Shown one piece after another: positions 1-12,752 of a DNA stretch of 64,000 bases (position 1 is its first letter; every line of letters starts with the position of its first letter). The notes beneath the pieces are model-generated. The model searched no databases, had not been told where the DNA came from, and saw nothing but the letters and a program-made list of their open reading frames with translations. This stretch comes from Rhodeus uyekii (taxonomy: Eukaryota; Chordata; Actinopteri; Cypriniformes; Acheilognathidae), in NCBI GenBank assembly GCA_037043235.1, contig JAWRVZ010000039.1, forward strand, positions 4,137,501-4,201,500. Direction: 5' to 3'. Both the position numbers and the translations under genes were made by a program.

Positions 1-649
1 AATGCTTGAAACAATCTTATATATCCACAATTTAGAAAGGATGCCAATAATTTTGTCCAACCCATTTTTGGAGTTTTGTGTGAAATTGTCAAATTAGCTT
101 TTTTTCCCCTCCTTTCCATTCAAATACACACAAAGGGAATAAACATGTATGGCAAAACGTGTTAATACAATTCCTTTCTGTGAGCAATACTTGATTTTCT
201 GGAAAAATGTCTGTGGTGCCAACAATTTGTGCAATGACTGTATATTATTTAATCATTGCCTAAATCATCAATAAAAAAATTATGTACATGTCACACTTCA
301 GTTTAGTTAGTTTCATTTGCATGGACTTCTAGTTTTGCTTTCACTAGTCATGTGTTTCTTTTTCTTTGTTTTCCACCACTCAATAGTTTCCATGGACACT
401 GATTATCATCACAGCTGTTTGTCATCATCTCATCTTCACTGTGTATTTAAGTTGCTCTGTTTCTTAAGTGATCATTTACTGTTTGTACTTTTGTGTTATG
501 TGTGCATTGTTATGCCTATTGGATGAGTTTATTTTATTGTATAAAAAACTTTGTATTAAAACCTGTCAAACCTGCAAAGCTACAATACTGTGAAAAGTTG
601 TTTGCACTTTAATCTAAAAATACCGTAGAGGGAGTATGGATTAAAAATT
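1..649. other. gene-free AT-rich stretch
   Basis: No coding exon or RNA gene is recognised. The part around positions 24-110 resembles the end of a dispersed fish DNA transposon that I recognise only by its phrasing, and no terminal repeat can be delimited. The one open frame here (317-526) is a low-complexity, hydrophobic chance frame. Confidence 0.5.
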
Positions 650-900
650 ATGTCAAAATAGATTTTATTTATTAGTTCACTTCTATTAACTAAATCAAAA
701 CAATATTTGGTGTGACCACCCTTTGCATTTAAAACCGTTTTTTTCATGGTACACATGGATACAATTTTTCAGGACGGTTTATTCAAGTGTCTTAAAAAGA
801 TGTTGCCTCAGTTCTTCTCGATTTAGACTGTCTCAGTTATTTCTGTTTCTTTATGTAATCCCAGATGGACTCAATGATGGTGAGATCAGATCGGAGCACC
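650..900 (-). pseudogene. Tc1-like transposase C-terminal remnant
   Basis: Read on the minus strand, positions about 845-900 encode SDLTIIESIWDYIKKQ. This matches the Tc1-family block around the third catalytic acidic residue (the E in IIES) that follows the SPDLN motif. Further downstream on the same strand a degenerate C-terminal end is recognisable, with a glycine/threonine-rich tail near 690-720, but it carries several stop codons. The first two catalytic aspartates and the helix-turn-helix region are absent, and I could not define terminal inverted repeats. It is a dead fragment of a DNA transposon family different from the copy at 30188-31808. The family call is fairly sure; the limits are approximate. 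Confidence 0.7.
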
Positions 901-905
901 GGCTG

Positions 906-2080
906 TTGTCAGACTCCTAGTGCATACAAAAATCTCACTGGATTATTACAATTATTGGCAAGAAAAAAAAAGTTTGGAAAAGTATACAGATATTACCTAC
1001 TTACACATTTTATAAATAACTGGCTTAAAACCTTTTTTTTTGGGGGGGGGGGGGGGGTTGAAAATACACACACAGGCCTTCAGCTGTCAAGCTCCTGAAG
1101 GAAACTGGTAAACTGACAAGAAAATGATGTGGGACTAGACTGTTAATTGTAATGTGTTTTGACCAATGTGTCCCATAAAGATGCTTTAACGGATTTTAGA
1201 TGACCAAGACTATTGTGGGCTCTCATGGCCTCACATTTGACATTGACGTGCATTGCCATGTAGTCAGATCCGTTAAGCAATTAACAGTTTTCATATTTCC
1301 AAAGTATGTTTCCTCATCAAGAGTATTCACTGACTGTGTTGGATTCCTAGACCACAACTGTTATTTTACATGTGAGAACATCTCAAAGGCTTATTGACAG
1401 CAGCACGCTGCATTGTGTCTGCATTATAATAATTCTGAATTATGACTAAATGATGTCTACACTCAGTATTCAGATGCTCCTCCACTTGTAACGAATGGCA
1501 GGAAGTGTTATGCTATATTAAAAGAATAAATGACACTCAGTCACTTAACGTTTCCAGAGTGTGAGCGCTCCATTCTCCATGCATCATAGAGGACGCGATG
1601 ACGCAAACAAGTTGCCTGGAAAACTGGATGTCAGCTTAATGATTTACTTTCTGCTGTGGAGACGTCATGCTAAAAATCCCTCTGAGGAAATATAACTCAC
1701 ATTTTAGGGACTAAAATTAATATCATTACCTCATGGTTTTAAAAGTAGTTTAAAAAATATTAAATATAATAATCACGTAGCCTACTACAACATTTGACAT
1801 TTTCACTGTAATCATTTCCTCACCCTGATGTCATTGCAAACTGGTATGACAAGCTTTGTTTTGGTCTAGTTTACTGTTGATGCACAGTAAGATTGTTAGA
1901 AAAAGGTTTCTCATGACTTCTGAAGAGATTTTTTTATTTGTAATGTAATAATGACTGATTTGTGAACAAATTGTTCTTTTGATTTCATATTTTCAGTGAC
2001 TTAGATGATATAGTTCACAGTAGTGTTCACAACTTGTCACGACTTATTGATACATTTATACACTGACAATATGTTTGTAT
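906..2080. other. gene-free stretch with a poly(G) run
   Basis: No gene is recognised. A homopolymer of 16 G at 1042-1057, preceded by nine T, is the only simple-sequence feature. The remainder is AT-rich unique-looking DNA; the open frames at 865-1098 and 1200-1397 show no family resemblance. Confidence 0.5.
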
Positions 2081-2084
2081 GACC

Positions 2085-2310
2085 AGAAAGATATTTTAAT
2101 GTTTGAAAAAAAATCTCTCCTGCTCACCAAGGCTGCATTGATTTGATAAAAAAATATATTGTTATATATCATTATATGATAAAATATTTTTTTATTTTAA
2201 TATATTTCAAAATGCAATTTATTTCTGTGATGAAAGATCTAAATTTTCAGCCTTCAAAGTCACATGATCCTTCTGAAATCATTCTAATATGCTGATATAG
2301 AGACTTTTTT
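2085..2310 (+). repeat. cyprinid dispersed MITE-like repeat, copy A
   Basis: This belongs to a high-copy family familiar from cyprinid intergenic DNA, recognisable from the phrases CTCACCAAGGCTGCATT, TTTATTTCTGTGATG and CACATGATCCTTCTGAAATC. The same family is present in the opposite orientation at 16385-16756 and 32655-32840, and in the same orientation at 45068-45215. This copy lacks clear termini and is diverged. It codes for nothing. Confidence 0.75.
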
Positions 2311-2621
2311 TTTTTACTATCAATATTGAAAACTACAGAGCCATGCAGATGCGGACAAAAAAAATATTGTGGCCATGAACTAAGAATTTAATCTCTCGTT
2401 TTAGTAAATCGTGGCGATGTTGAACTAACTTGTTCCCTCATTTTGATTTAAAAAACAAAAAAACTGTCACATTTGGCTGTGTTGCGTATATGATGGAGGA
2501 GTATCCAAAACAAAATACACTTTATTAACGAACAGATTAGAAACATACAGAAGTAATAATAATTGTAGATAAATAACGTATCAGCATAGATGGAAACAGA
2601 ACAATGAACAGACAGAACTCA

Positions 2622-2802
2622 GAAAGTACATTTACATTTATGAATTTGGCAGACACTTTAATACAAAGCAACTTACATTTCGTTAAAAAAAAATATTGAT
2701 ATAATCAATTAATATAATCAGTTCTTGCTTTCCCTGGGAATCGAACCCATGACCTTGGTGTTGTAAACACCAATTCTCCACTGGTTGAGCTACAGGAAAG
2801 TA
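2622..2802 (-). mobile_element. tRNA-derived SINE with target duplications
   Basis: On the minus strand the head reads CTGTAGCTCAACCAGTGGAG (A-box-like) followed by GGGTTCGATTCC (B box), an internal RNA polymerase III promoter of tRNA origin. The tail contains AAGTTGCTTTG and ATAAATGTAAATG, the 3' end typical of teleost tRNA-SINEs, thought to be borrowed from a LINE. A 7-bp direct repeat GAAAGTA flanks the body at 2622-2628 and 2796-2802, as expected for target-primed insertion. The head would fold poorly as a tRNA and is fused to the tail, so this is a SINE and not a tRNA gene. A deleted copy lies at 5655-5750 and a 5'-truncated one at 57229-57332. Confidence 0.85.
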
Positions 2803-2869
2803 ATCATGGTAAAACAGAACAAGTCCAGGAACCAATCAGCAACCAGTAAAACTAACAATGACTGATGAC

Positions 2870-3110
2870 ACACTCCCCTGGAATCAAAAGGGGCGCTAGC
2901 GGCTGTGTCCTTGTTAGAGCGCCCGCTTCCAACCCCAGAGACTATGGTTCAAATCCCACTCGGAGTGGGTTGAGTAGAACTGGTAGCATTTGGTGCTGTG
3001 AAACGGATGGGAGTGATGTTTAGGGTGAATGTAACTGTCGTGGGACGGTAAGAGCTGTGCCTGAAAACCTCACTCCCTTGGCCTCAAGAGGCACATTAGT
3101 ACCAAAGGAC
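2870..3110 (+). repeat. tRNA-like tandem repeat, locus 1
   Basis: A tRNA-like block (TTAGAGCGCCCGC near 2915, then GGTTCAAATCCC near 2945, resembling A and B boxes) is followed by a GT-rich spacer. A second, partial copy of the unit head then begins near 3065 (CCTCACTCCCTTGGCCTCAAG). The head phrase near 2872 (CACTCCCCTGGAATCAAAAG) recurs after about 194 bp, so this is a dimeric or tandem arrangement. The same family occurs at 20453-20690, with a period of 170 bp. The tRNA-like part carries mismatches in both stems and is not a functional tRNA gene. Confidence 0.6.
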
Positions 3111-4142
3111 CAGTTTCATTAGTATCAGAAGACTAGAGATGCAGAAAGACGGTTCACTCATATTAGTTAAGAATGGGAGAAACCGCAATATGGCGGACTA
3201 CATCTCGCCTTCTAAGTAAAAGTTTGAAATAGAAAGCTTTTATAAACGGTTACACAATCACAATTGCTTGCTGAATAATAATATGAATTTCATTAAAAAT
3301 AAATAAATTAATATATATAAATTGAGGTGAAGTGTTCCTTTAAGTGTGGAATATGTTAAAAATCAACAATTTTAGTATTTCAAATTGTGCAGCCAAAACA
3401 GTCATTCTTTTTATGGAGGAAACACAAATCAATATAAATTAATTCCAGTTTGTTATTTATGCACCATTTTACCTGCTGCCAGTGTAAAGTATGTCTTATT
3501 GATTGACTGTGTAATTACCCAACTCGCTTGCTTAATTTGTTGTTAATTTGCCACTGATGGCAATCACATTTGACTGGCGAGAAGCCTGGTGCTCAGCAGC
3601 TAGTGTTTATCCTCCATCTGGCTTTTACGTCGCCGTGTGTGTGAGTGTGTATGACTGAGAAATATGTCTAAGCGAAAGCCATGGCACTAAAATAAGGTTT
3701 TAAAGCCTGGTCCATAAAGTCAGTAGCATCTGCCAGAATTCATTGCCTCGCTTGGACGATCACTGAAGTGTTGCAGAACGCTGGGTGACGACATCGCAAG
3801 TGGGGCACGTTTAAGATAAAAAACTGTGCTATCCGTGGTTTGTCATTTAGGTTCTGACATGCAGGAAGTGTGATATACATCTGCGCTGCTTCAGAGCACA
3901 CGGCAATTTACACACACGCACTTTCTTTTATTGCTCTCAGCATCAGATGTAGCACGGACCCCTAACATAATATGCATGCCGATTTAGTCCATATGAATGT
4001 ACATTTCATTCGTTTTGTAAATAACTTGCTGTCTATGGTGTGTAATGATAACTATAACTGTTTTTTTTCTCCATGTTGTTTATGTAATCATGTTTTTCAC
4101 ATGCGAATCATAATCTCCTATATAACATATCTATATAATTAG

Positions 4143-4182
<40 letters not shown>

Positions 4183-5276
4183 ACAAGCGTGTATGTATGC
4201 GTGTGTGTGTGTCACAAATTATGAAGAAAATCCTCACATCCTTTTACCCCTTTGTAAATCTACCGCTATGCACTGAAAACCTTGGGCAATCAGTGAGAGA
4301 AAAGTGCAAGCAATGATAGTGCTTATGTCCGCTCTCCGGCTTGGTAGAACCGCTATTCAGTGCCTAAAAAGGTCTAAAGTGAGGAAGCCATATGAGCTGA
4401 AAAGCAGGAAACCAGGTCTTTGATCGTCACCTGGCACACCAGTGCCTTCTGCCCAGGGGGCCAGCCATCACCCATATACACACATCTGACAGGTGGGGAG
4501 AGGCTCCATACCCTCACTGTGCGGGACTCTGTTCAGGCAACAACAAACCCGGCAGCACACAGTGCACTTTATTTTAGGGGAGTTTAGCTTTGAGTAATGA
4601 ATTCCACACTCTGTATGTGGTATGAGGTTACAGGTGAAATACAAAGTGAGCCTACATCACTGATGCATAAGTGTAACATGGCTGCCAACTCATTATCAGT
4701 GTGTTAAAGCTGCATATGATGTGACGATTTGCATGGGAACACATGATACGTCTCCGCTGTGCTCGCCGTGCGTCATGCTGTCTGTTCCAGGAAGGCAAGA
4801 AAGAATGAAAAACAGAGCCAGTTCCATCACGGCTCTCTCAATATTGACTTATTAATTTTAGCATATTCAAGACTGAATGCCATTTCAAATAAGAATAAGT
4901 CCCTGTGTTCACGATGGTGCTGATGAAAACAAGGTTGAGGGATTTCCTCTGGGGATATTTGTCTTTCGTATCTCTCACTGCTTTCTGAGTAGATCAGATT
5001 GCTAAGCCAAAGACATAAGCACTATTCTGAGGGGAATTGTTTCTGAAGGTGATGTCTATAAAACATTATTTGCATGGCCAAGAGCTCAACAATGGATCTT
5101 TTTATGCTGGCCTTATTGGGTCAAAAGATTACATTTTTGGTTTGCACATTTTTTTAACCTGCCCCCACCACACCACAAACAAAAATTGTATATTACATTT
5201 TTTTTAATCATTAAAAGGTCTTTACAAAAATAAATAACATTACATTGAAGATTGAGCATAGTTTCACAAAAGGATT
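3111..5276. other. gene-free stretch with (GT)n
   Basis: No coding exon is recognised. A (TG)n microsatellite runs 4146-4179 with shorter satellites around it. Positions 3480-3640 and 4330-4560 are less AT-rich and more complex than their surroundings and could be conserved non-coding sequence, but nothing in the window proves that. Confidence 0.4.
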
Positions 5277-5654
<378 letters not shown>

Positions 5655-5750
5655 AAGCACCAGTAGCTCAAACAGTACAGAACGGTGCTAGGCTTGCGAT
5701 TGTGAAATCATGGGTAAAAACATCTGCCAAAAACATAAATGTAAATAATG
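5655..5750 (+). mobile_element. deleted tRNA-SINE remnant
   Basis: The A-box-like AGTAGCTCAAACAGTACAG is followed by a degenerate anticodon region. After AATCATGGGT the B box and most of the linker are missing, and the sequence jumps directly into the SINE tail (CATCTGCCAAAAACATAAATG). It is the same family as 2622-2802, in the opposite orientation. It is non-functional. Confidence 0.6.
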
Positions 5751-5831
5751 CACCTGCAGAAGTGAAAAATAGCAGCCCAAGAGCTTAGAACAGGTTAAAA
5801 AAAAATTGCCTATAATTTTTGTTATATAATT

Positions 5832-6636
5832 ATTGTTTCTAGAGTATCAGTTACGGATAAAGCACTTTGCCGAGTACGAGTATCATACGAGTAATACGAG
5901 TCAATATCTGTGGTCGGATTGAATAAAAATCCTCATTGGGTAGCTGACTGTGTCTGCGTTCTGTGACAGGCCAGTCACAGCGCCCCTCCCCTACACACAC
6001 AGATTTGCTGCGTCCAGCCCTGCTCATTCATACACAGAACACTGAGAAGAGAACAGCTCTCTTTCTCTCCCTCAGTCACTCAGGTTCGCGGGTTGAGGGT
6101 TTCTTCAGCTTAAGGTTTGTTTTTTATTTCGGTTTGTTTGTAGTACTTACTTATTAACCAGTAGAGTTCTGGTAAACGTGGGGTGTGTTCAGACGTGGTG
6201 CTTGGTAGAATGCGACTTTCTTCTTTTTTTAACCGTCTGCTGGCTCTAACCAGTTTTTTGACTTCACGCAAAAAGTAAGGATTAAAAATTATGATTTCTT
6301 CATAATTGCAACCGCATGTGTTGTATTCAAGTATTGTTGCAAAACTTGTTCTGTATATAGTTTGTTTGTTATCGTGATCAAAACCATTGATCTGAAGCTC
6401 AATACTGATGCTGTCATGTAAATAGTTTTCTAATCAGCAATAAATATAACAATTTCTGATCAACCCATATCAATTGCATGATTAAAAATAACATACGGTT
6501 AAAGTCACGCCCATTTCAAGACAACCCGCCCACTTCCGGGTAAGACCCCGCCCAGTCCGAGTACAGATACAGATAATTCATATGGTTAACAGATACAATA
6601 CAGATAATGCTGTACTTGCTCATCCCTAATTGTTTC
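5832..6636. mobile_element. hAT-like non-autonomous element with 8-bp TSD
   Basis: A 789-bp body (5840-6628) starts TAGAGTATCAG and ends with the approximate inverse (CTCATCCCTA). Weaker inverted similarity extends inward (ACGAGTATC / GAGTACAGATACAGATAA). It is flanked by a perfect 8-bp direct repeat ATTGTTTC at 5832-5839 and 6629-6636, the duplication length of hAT transposases. The interior has a CT-rich block (6000-6110) and no transposase-like frame; the 64-codon frame at 5963-6157 has no family resemblance. Movement would need a hAT transposase from elsewhere. Confidence 0.65.
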
Positions 6637-9200
6637 TACAAAAAAGTAACCAAAAAGTAAATCCACTTCACCAGCTAATTACTATTTGAAAGCGAAGCCA
6701 TAGAAATATACAGATCTACCACAAAACCGGAAGTTCAAAGACAAAATTCTAAAGATGTCTGTATGCTTTTTCTTTCTCAGGTGCATAAGGTCTATAAAAT
6801 CTTTTTCGCTTAAAGAGATCTTTATTATATTATTTCAAGAACCCTAATGTTCTATATGGAACTCCATTTAATCATTTTTCTAAGAGTGTAGGTTTGAAAC
6901 AACATTGAGGTAAGAAAATTAATGGTAATTTGTGTACAACAAAGCTAACACCCATGTAAAGAGAGCAGTGTTACAGGCATTCACACACTGAATCTGCCAG
7001 AAAAGCCAGCACTCAGTTTGAACATTGATGTTAGTTAAGTGAGGGCAGTCGTGGCATGACTAACAGCTCAATCTCCCTGATTCAAGGTGCAGAGCATTTC
7101 CGTAGCAGAGAACTTTCACAGACGTGATGGAAGTGCAGACAGCTCTGAGATATCAAGCCTCCATCATCTGAGGGAGATGAGCTGCTCAAACGGCCTTTGA
7201 AGTGACAAACATTCAGCCGTTCTCCTCAAACGCCTCTTCTGAGCATGTGCTACCTTAGCAAATATATCCCGTTAACAGCCTGCAACATGTTTTCAAACAA
7301 TCAAATAGCAGTTTTGTTACCATATCAAGATTAGTGATCCTCATCGGTGGTCAAAACCCACAGCGTTTAAGACAATATGCCCCATTTACCAGTTAAAATG
7401 GAAATCAAATCACTCTGGCAGCCATTGCAGAGCAACCTATGAGGTTCACAGATGCTAATGTGAAGGGAAGTGAAGTTAGTAAGTGGTGTTTATCACTTTA
7501 AAATATTGCCCTGTCCTTTCGCTGCATGAACGGTGCAATTACCGGCTCAGTGGGGTGTTGTGCGGAAGAAGGAGCGCTGGGCGCTGTAATATACAGCAAC
7601 GGTGATGCAGACTCTGGTTTTTGGTTGGAAGGGATTTCAGTGACAAAATAGCTTCTGTAAATCATAAGAAAAGGCCAAGTAGACCATTAAGCAAGAGAAA
7701 GATAGGTCATTTGATTTATTGCCTTGATCATGGAGACATCACTGCTGTCTGTGAGCATCATAGTCAATGATATTCATATTCCCTAAAAGTCTATAAACAA
7801 CCAGTTTGTTTTTTTATTAATGAAGTGCCATTGTAATATCATGTTTTGGATATTTAGCATGTTAGCATAATAGCATGTTAGCATGGTTGAACAGACATAG
7901 ATGGGTTTTTTTTGATGGCCAATGCAGATGCCGATATCTTACAGTAGAGAGCAATTTGTCAATAGTTAAAATAAAGGCAACTATGCAAGATTATAGTTTG
8001 GATGGCAACTTCTGTAAAAAAAAAAAAAGAAAAAGTAAACACTGTAAAGGGCACTTAATCTGCTAAGTTTGTGACAAGGTCACACTAATTTTACATACAG
8101 CACGTTGAAAATAACAAGGACATTTTGTCGACCTGCATCATTTCGCACGGACTGACTGCTACATGTGTTTTTATGCGGTCTACAAATGCACATTTACAAA
8201 AGATCTCAAAGCTGGATTCATCTGCAAAGTCTCTGAAATGAAATATGATTTAGTGTGTGTTTGCTGAATGAGAAATGAGAAAGTATTATATTGTTTGCAT
8301 TTTTATTACAATATAATACTATATTTGCATACTGTCTACTTTCTTTGTTTCACAGTTCTAATAAGTTATTAGAAATGTTAACAGAAACCGTAACTTATGA
8401 AGACAGAGAATGGATTGGAAGGTCTATGTTTTCAGCCAAAATAAAATAAAAACAATAAAAGTATGGCACGGAATCAAAATAAAGTCCCGCTTCCGACATA
8501 TCGGCAAACAGAAAAACGTATTAGCCGATGCTGATATTTAAAAAAGATAAAATTTTAGCTTATGTATTCAAAGTTTTTATGTATACTTATTTTAATATAT
8601 GCATACATACAGATACTGTATGCATTTTTTATTATTATTTAATTTTTTATTTACTTAGACAAAAAGAGTTTCACAGCGTGAAATAATTATCAGCTTAACG
8701 TATTGTCCAGAATTTTAAGCCAGAGTTTGACTGGTAATGACCAATACAAAATAAATCACCAAGTTATGTTTAAATTAAGCTAAGTATCGCCACACTCATG
8801 CAGCAACTACCACAACATTGCTAATGAAAACATTTTTCTTTTCTCAGTTGTCATTAGAAAGGAAACTTAGGTAATAAAGATGAGAAGTTGCCAGCCTATA
8901 TCTCCAAAGTCTGCAGCCAATTAATGAGTAAATAATTATGAGCAAAGCTGTGGGAAAGACAGCCATTCTCCACAGACGCCACACTGAGATCAGCAGAATT
9001 AAAGCCTCGCCGCCCTCAGTTCAACAGGTCCACCTACAGAGCCCATTCCAACTGCTAACCCAAGGAGTTGCCTTGGCAACGAAACAATTCCATTTACTTC
9101 CAAGCAAATTTGCATCTGTGTTGTGTTAATATTACGTGTTCGGTTACATCTCATGTGTTTAAAAAGTGCTAAAGAAGGATATAGTTTGAAAATAATGGAC
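6637..9200. other. gene-free stretch
   Basis: No exon recognised. Positions 7000-7250 and 7420-7600 are compositionally more complex than the rest. A small tandem TTAGCATG motif lies at 7855-7885. Open frames of about 60 codons at 7875 and 8938 have no recognisable domain. Confidence 0.45.
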
Positions 9201-10457
9201 ATTTAAACAAAACCTCATTTTCTTTTTCATGGAACTGACCAAAATTGGCGCTACAGGCATTTATATTTATAAGCTTTCTATTTCAAATAAATGTTGTTAC
9301 AATATCCAAATAACGTTTTGTGATATTAATAATTAACTTAGCATAAATAAACAATAACAGCAACAAGCAAAATTTTTTAAATAATACAAATACTAAACTG
9401 TCATTGCTGCTGAATGAAGAACTTGTTGACCTATAGAGGAAGACGGGCACTCTGGGAAGGTAACACTATGTCCCCATTTCCAGTACTGCTTCAAAGTGTC
9501 TGGTTTAAGCAAGCCAACGCATGAAAACTTCCACACAGGCACCGGCAGAAGCGTCCTTGCCCGCGGAATCACTGACTCATCTCAGCACAACACAGGACAA
9601 GGAGGTCAGAAAACAACAGAAGAGACACAGGACACTTTCCATGACCTCCTGTCACTGCTGCCATGGTAAAATCCCAAGCTTTACTATAAGATCCAAACCA
9701 CGCAGGTCACAGTCTGTTCACCCCACAGGGTCTGGCAGAAGATCCCACAGCTAAGGACCACGAGCCACAGTGATGATTTATACATGTCCTGCAGCAAACC
9801 AACGATTGAAATGCACAACTGCCTATTTTCTGACCGTCAGATCTGGCAAACTATCCATCACACTTACTGTGTGTTGTTTAAAATATACATTATGTATCCT
9901 ACTATATACAGATTGTACTGTAATATATTGTATTATGTTCACATTAGCTGTTTTACACCCCATTTTGTTCATTTACATTGCATTCAGGGCTACTTTAGAA
10001 TAATTTATACACACACACACACATATACATATATTTCCATAATTTGTGAGAAAATGCTTCCTCACCATTGAAGTAATTTTCTGGCTTTCCATGTTTTCAC
10101 ATATCTTCTGAAAAAGTACTGAATCGCCTGATCAAAACACATGTGAAGACGAAACAGAAACAAGCGATATCTTATGTAATCATATGCATATGTAAAATAA
10201 CACGATCATCAACATTAAACAGCATATAAATCAAAACTGCCTAATGTTACTGAATTAAATATCAATCCAGGACGAGAGACATGACTGTGCAACTTGAGTG
10301 TTGGACTCGATCTACTCCATCTGTGTTTTGATCATCATTCTGAATTTGATCAAGATGTGGCTTTGACAAAATATGATTTTCTCAGTTTTTTGCTCAAAAT
10401 GTTTTTTTTGTTTGTTTGTTTGTTTTACTTACCCACATTCAAGTGTAGCTAGCATAA

Positions 10458-10490
<33 letters not shown>

Positions 10491-10586
10491 TTTTTTTTTT
10501 AAAGCAGAGGCTCTGTTCTTTCTTTTGATAAATTGCATATTCAGATTCATTCATACAAAATATTCTGGGGGCACAAGCAAATTTTA

Positions 10587-10622
<36 letters not shown>

Positions 10623-11861
10623 CTATTATTTATAGTTGTTTTATTACTCATAAAACAAAATGGTAGATTTAGGAAAATGAAAAAGTGGAAATAGCAATCA
10701 AAGACTCAAAATGACTCATATGTACAGAATTTTTGAACTTCCCTTCACTTTCAAAAATAAATCAGACTTTATCTTAAACTGATATATTCTTTTCAACATG
10801 AGTCAAAAGCTCACAATTCAATGAGCTGATTCAGTCAACCAGAGTTCATGAATACGATGATTTGGTTCAAAGAACAGTTGGTTCTGTAATTAAGTTCAAA
10901 TTCAAGTTGTTGTTATCCTTGAAAGTTCAGAAGAGAAAAAATGGGAAAAATAAGCAGTTTTTAAAAAGTCCAGGTCCAGGTCAACTAAACTTTATGCACA
11001 CGGCTCATTAAACACCATCACACACACATATCAGTTTGCAACACTTTTCTTGCATATTTACTAGTTTTTGGTTGTATTAACTCACCAAGGCAAGAATTTA
11101 TCTACTAAAACACTCTTGATGTTCTATGGATCCATATTGGCCTCTATTTCTATACCCATCTCTACTTCTGCCTCATCTATTTCTCAGCTGACAGCTCTCT
11201 CAAGCCATTGCATCTGCTCAGATTCAATATTTCTATCATTTTCAATCACTTTTGTCAAACTTGATCAATGCAGTTTTTGAAATTCGCTCCGCACAGCTGC
11301 TTCCTCTAACCTGCTCTCTCTCTCTATCTCTTTTCACTCACGCTGACCAGTGTGCCCACACGACCTGGATGCGCTGCTCCTATTGGGTCCTCGAAGAGTC
11401 TGTCATTGTATCACAACCAGTTATTTTTCTCAATTTCATTTGCTGACATCTTTACTCTTTTACTGCTAGCCTGGGTTACATACTTCTACATGCACTGTGC
11501 TTTGTGAATCGGGGCAGCCATCTAGAATCTGAAAGGTAAGCACCCGGTGCATCCTGTTGTTTCCTGTACTCTGCCTGCTAGACCTTAGCTGTACGGCGAG
11601 CAGTTAGAGTAGGACCGGGCAAAGCCTCCCTGCTCCCGTGAGCTCCACTCGGACAGCTAGGGTAGTTCTCAGAGGAGAGCCCCCTGAAGGTGCTCCTGAG
11701 TTTTCTGTGAGTCGTGTCGACTCCTGAGCTTGTAAGGAGTCTAAAAAAGGTATGTGGGTTCTGCCACATTTGGTCTAGTCGTTTCTTGGTTTTGTGGCAG
11801 AGCTCTGACACTACAGTAATGTCTCATGTTTGGTGTGTGTGTGCGTGGCTTTGAGGGTTCG
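9201..11861. other. gene-free stretch with (GT)n and (CAA)n
   Basis: Microsatellites (AC)n at 10011-10022, (GT)n at 10464-10490 and (AAC)n at 10588-10623 are the only clear features. The block 9245-9290 contains ATAAGCTTTCTATTTCAAAT, found inverted near 3218-3240, so a dispersed repeat is present. No gene is recognised; the frames at 9521-9754 and 9784-10071 look random. Confidence 0.45.
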
Positions 11862-12524
11862 TGTCACGCGCTCTTGTCTGTGTAGCATCTTGTGTGTGGG
11901 TTATGATGTATGATCCCCAGACTGGTTTTGTTCAGGTTCGGTTTTGTGTCGGGGTTCGGACATTCATGACTCGTGTGTTCGTCCTTGTTGTGAGCGCACT
12001 AGAACAGGTGTTCGCTTGTTCTCGTGTGCTCTACGTCTTGTGAGTGGGCGCGGTTTGAAGCTCTGCTTCGGGTGAAGCGAGCTCTCGGGTTCGTATTTAC
12101 ATCGGCCCTGTACTTTCAAGTTGTGTTTTCGTGTCGTGCGCAGTTTTGTTTTTACCAGCTGCGCGCTGTCTTTGTGTTTTTGTGAACATGCAGCGATGTG
12201 CGTCCGCACTGGCTGCGTGTTCGTGTCTTGTCACTGTTACCCCACCCGTCTTGTTTCATTGTCATTGGTTTGATTTATCCCAGCTGTTTCTTGTTCAATC
12301 ATCCTCCCTCCTGTGTCTATTTAATCCCTTCGTGTTTGCTGTCCTGTGTCGCTTTGTTGTCATTTCTAGTCGTCTTTCATGTCTTGCGCTTCTTGTCTTG
12401 CCGAGTCAGTCTTGATATAGTTTTCGGGGATATCGGGGTGATTTCTGTTTGAGTTTTGTTTCATTTTTCCAATAAAGGCCCTTCCCACCTGCATTGTGAG
12501 TCCTCGCTCTCTCCAAACCTGACA
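11862..12524 (+). mobile_element. probable solo LTR of a Ty3/gypsy-type element
   Basis: The block starts TGTCACGCGC and ends CCTGACA, so it has TG...CA ends. It is strongly T/G-biased on the plus strand, as fish gypsy LTRs are. A TATA-like TATTTAAT lies near 12317 and a polyadenylation signal AATAAA near 12471, followed by a CCTCGCTCTCTCC end reminiscent of other fish LTRs. This promoter-to-poly(A) spacing resembles that of the complete LTRs at 26296 and 28218. There is no second copy in the window and no clear target duplication (GTTCG against GAAAG), so it is either a solo LTR or a truncated element whose exact ends are uncertain. The open frames inside it are shadows. Confidence 0.55.
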
Positions 12525-12752
12525 GAAAGGGGTAAGGCGAGAGTGGAGTGCTCCTCTCACGAGAGTTATACCTTACACAGGTAAAGCCTCCGCTCCCCTA
12601 ACCTCCCTCCTGTACTCCCTCGGACTCTAGATTGAGCATTGTCAGTGGCTTCCGTTCCCTAGTAGCCCTGGTCCGAGTAACTGATTGTCTCTGGGACAGT
12701 TCCCCTGGGGCTCATTTACTGCTGGCTTTCGGCAATTTACAGTCACGCCGAT
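12525..12752. other. repeat-derived spacer
   Basis: Sequence between the LTR-like block and the folded repeat. It contains AAAGCCTCC and CCCTCGGACTCT phrases resembling 11620-11660 upstream of the LTR, so part of it is probably repeat-derived. No gene. Confidence 0.4.

Noticed and set aside
2723..2802. Possible tRNA gene on the minus strand
   Set aside because: It has pol III boxes but poor stems, is fused to a SINE tail and is flanked by target duplications.
2905..2965. Possible tRNA gene on the plus strand
   Set aside because: A- and B-box-like motifs exist but the arms do not pair well and the unit belongs to a tandem repeat family also at 20453.
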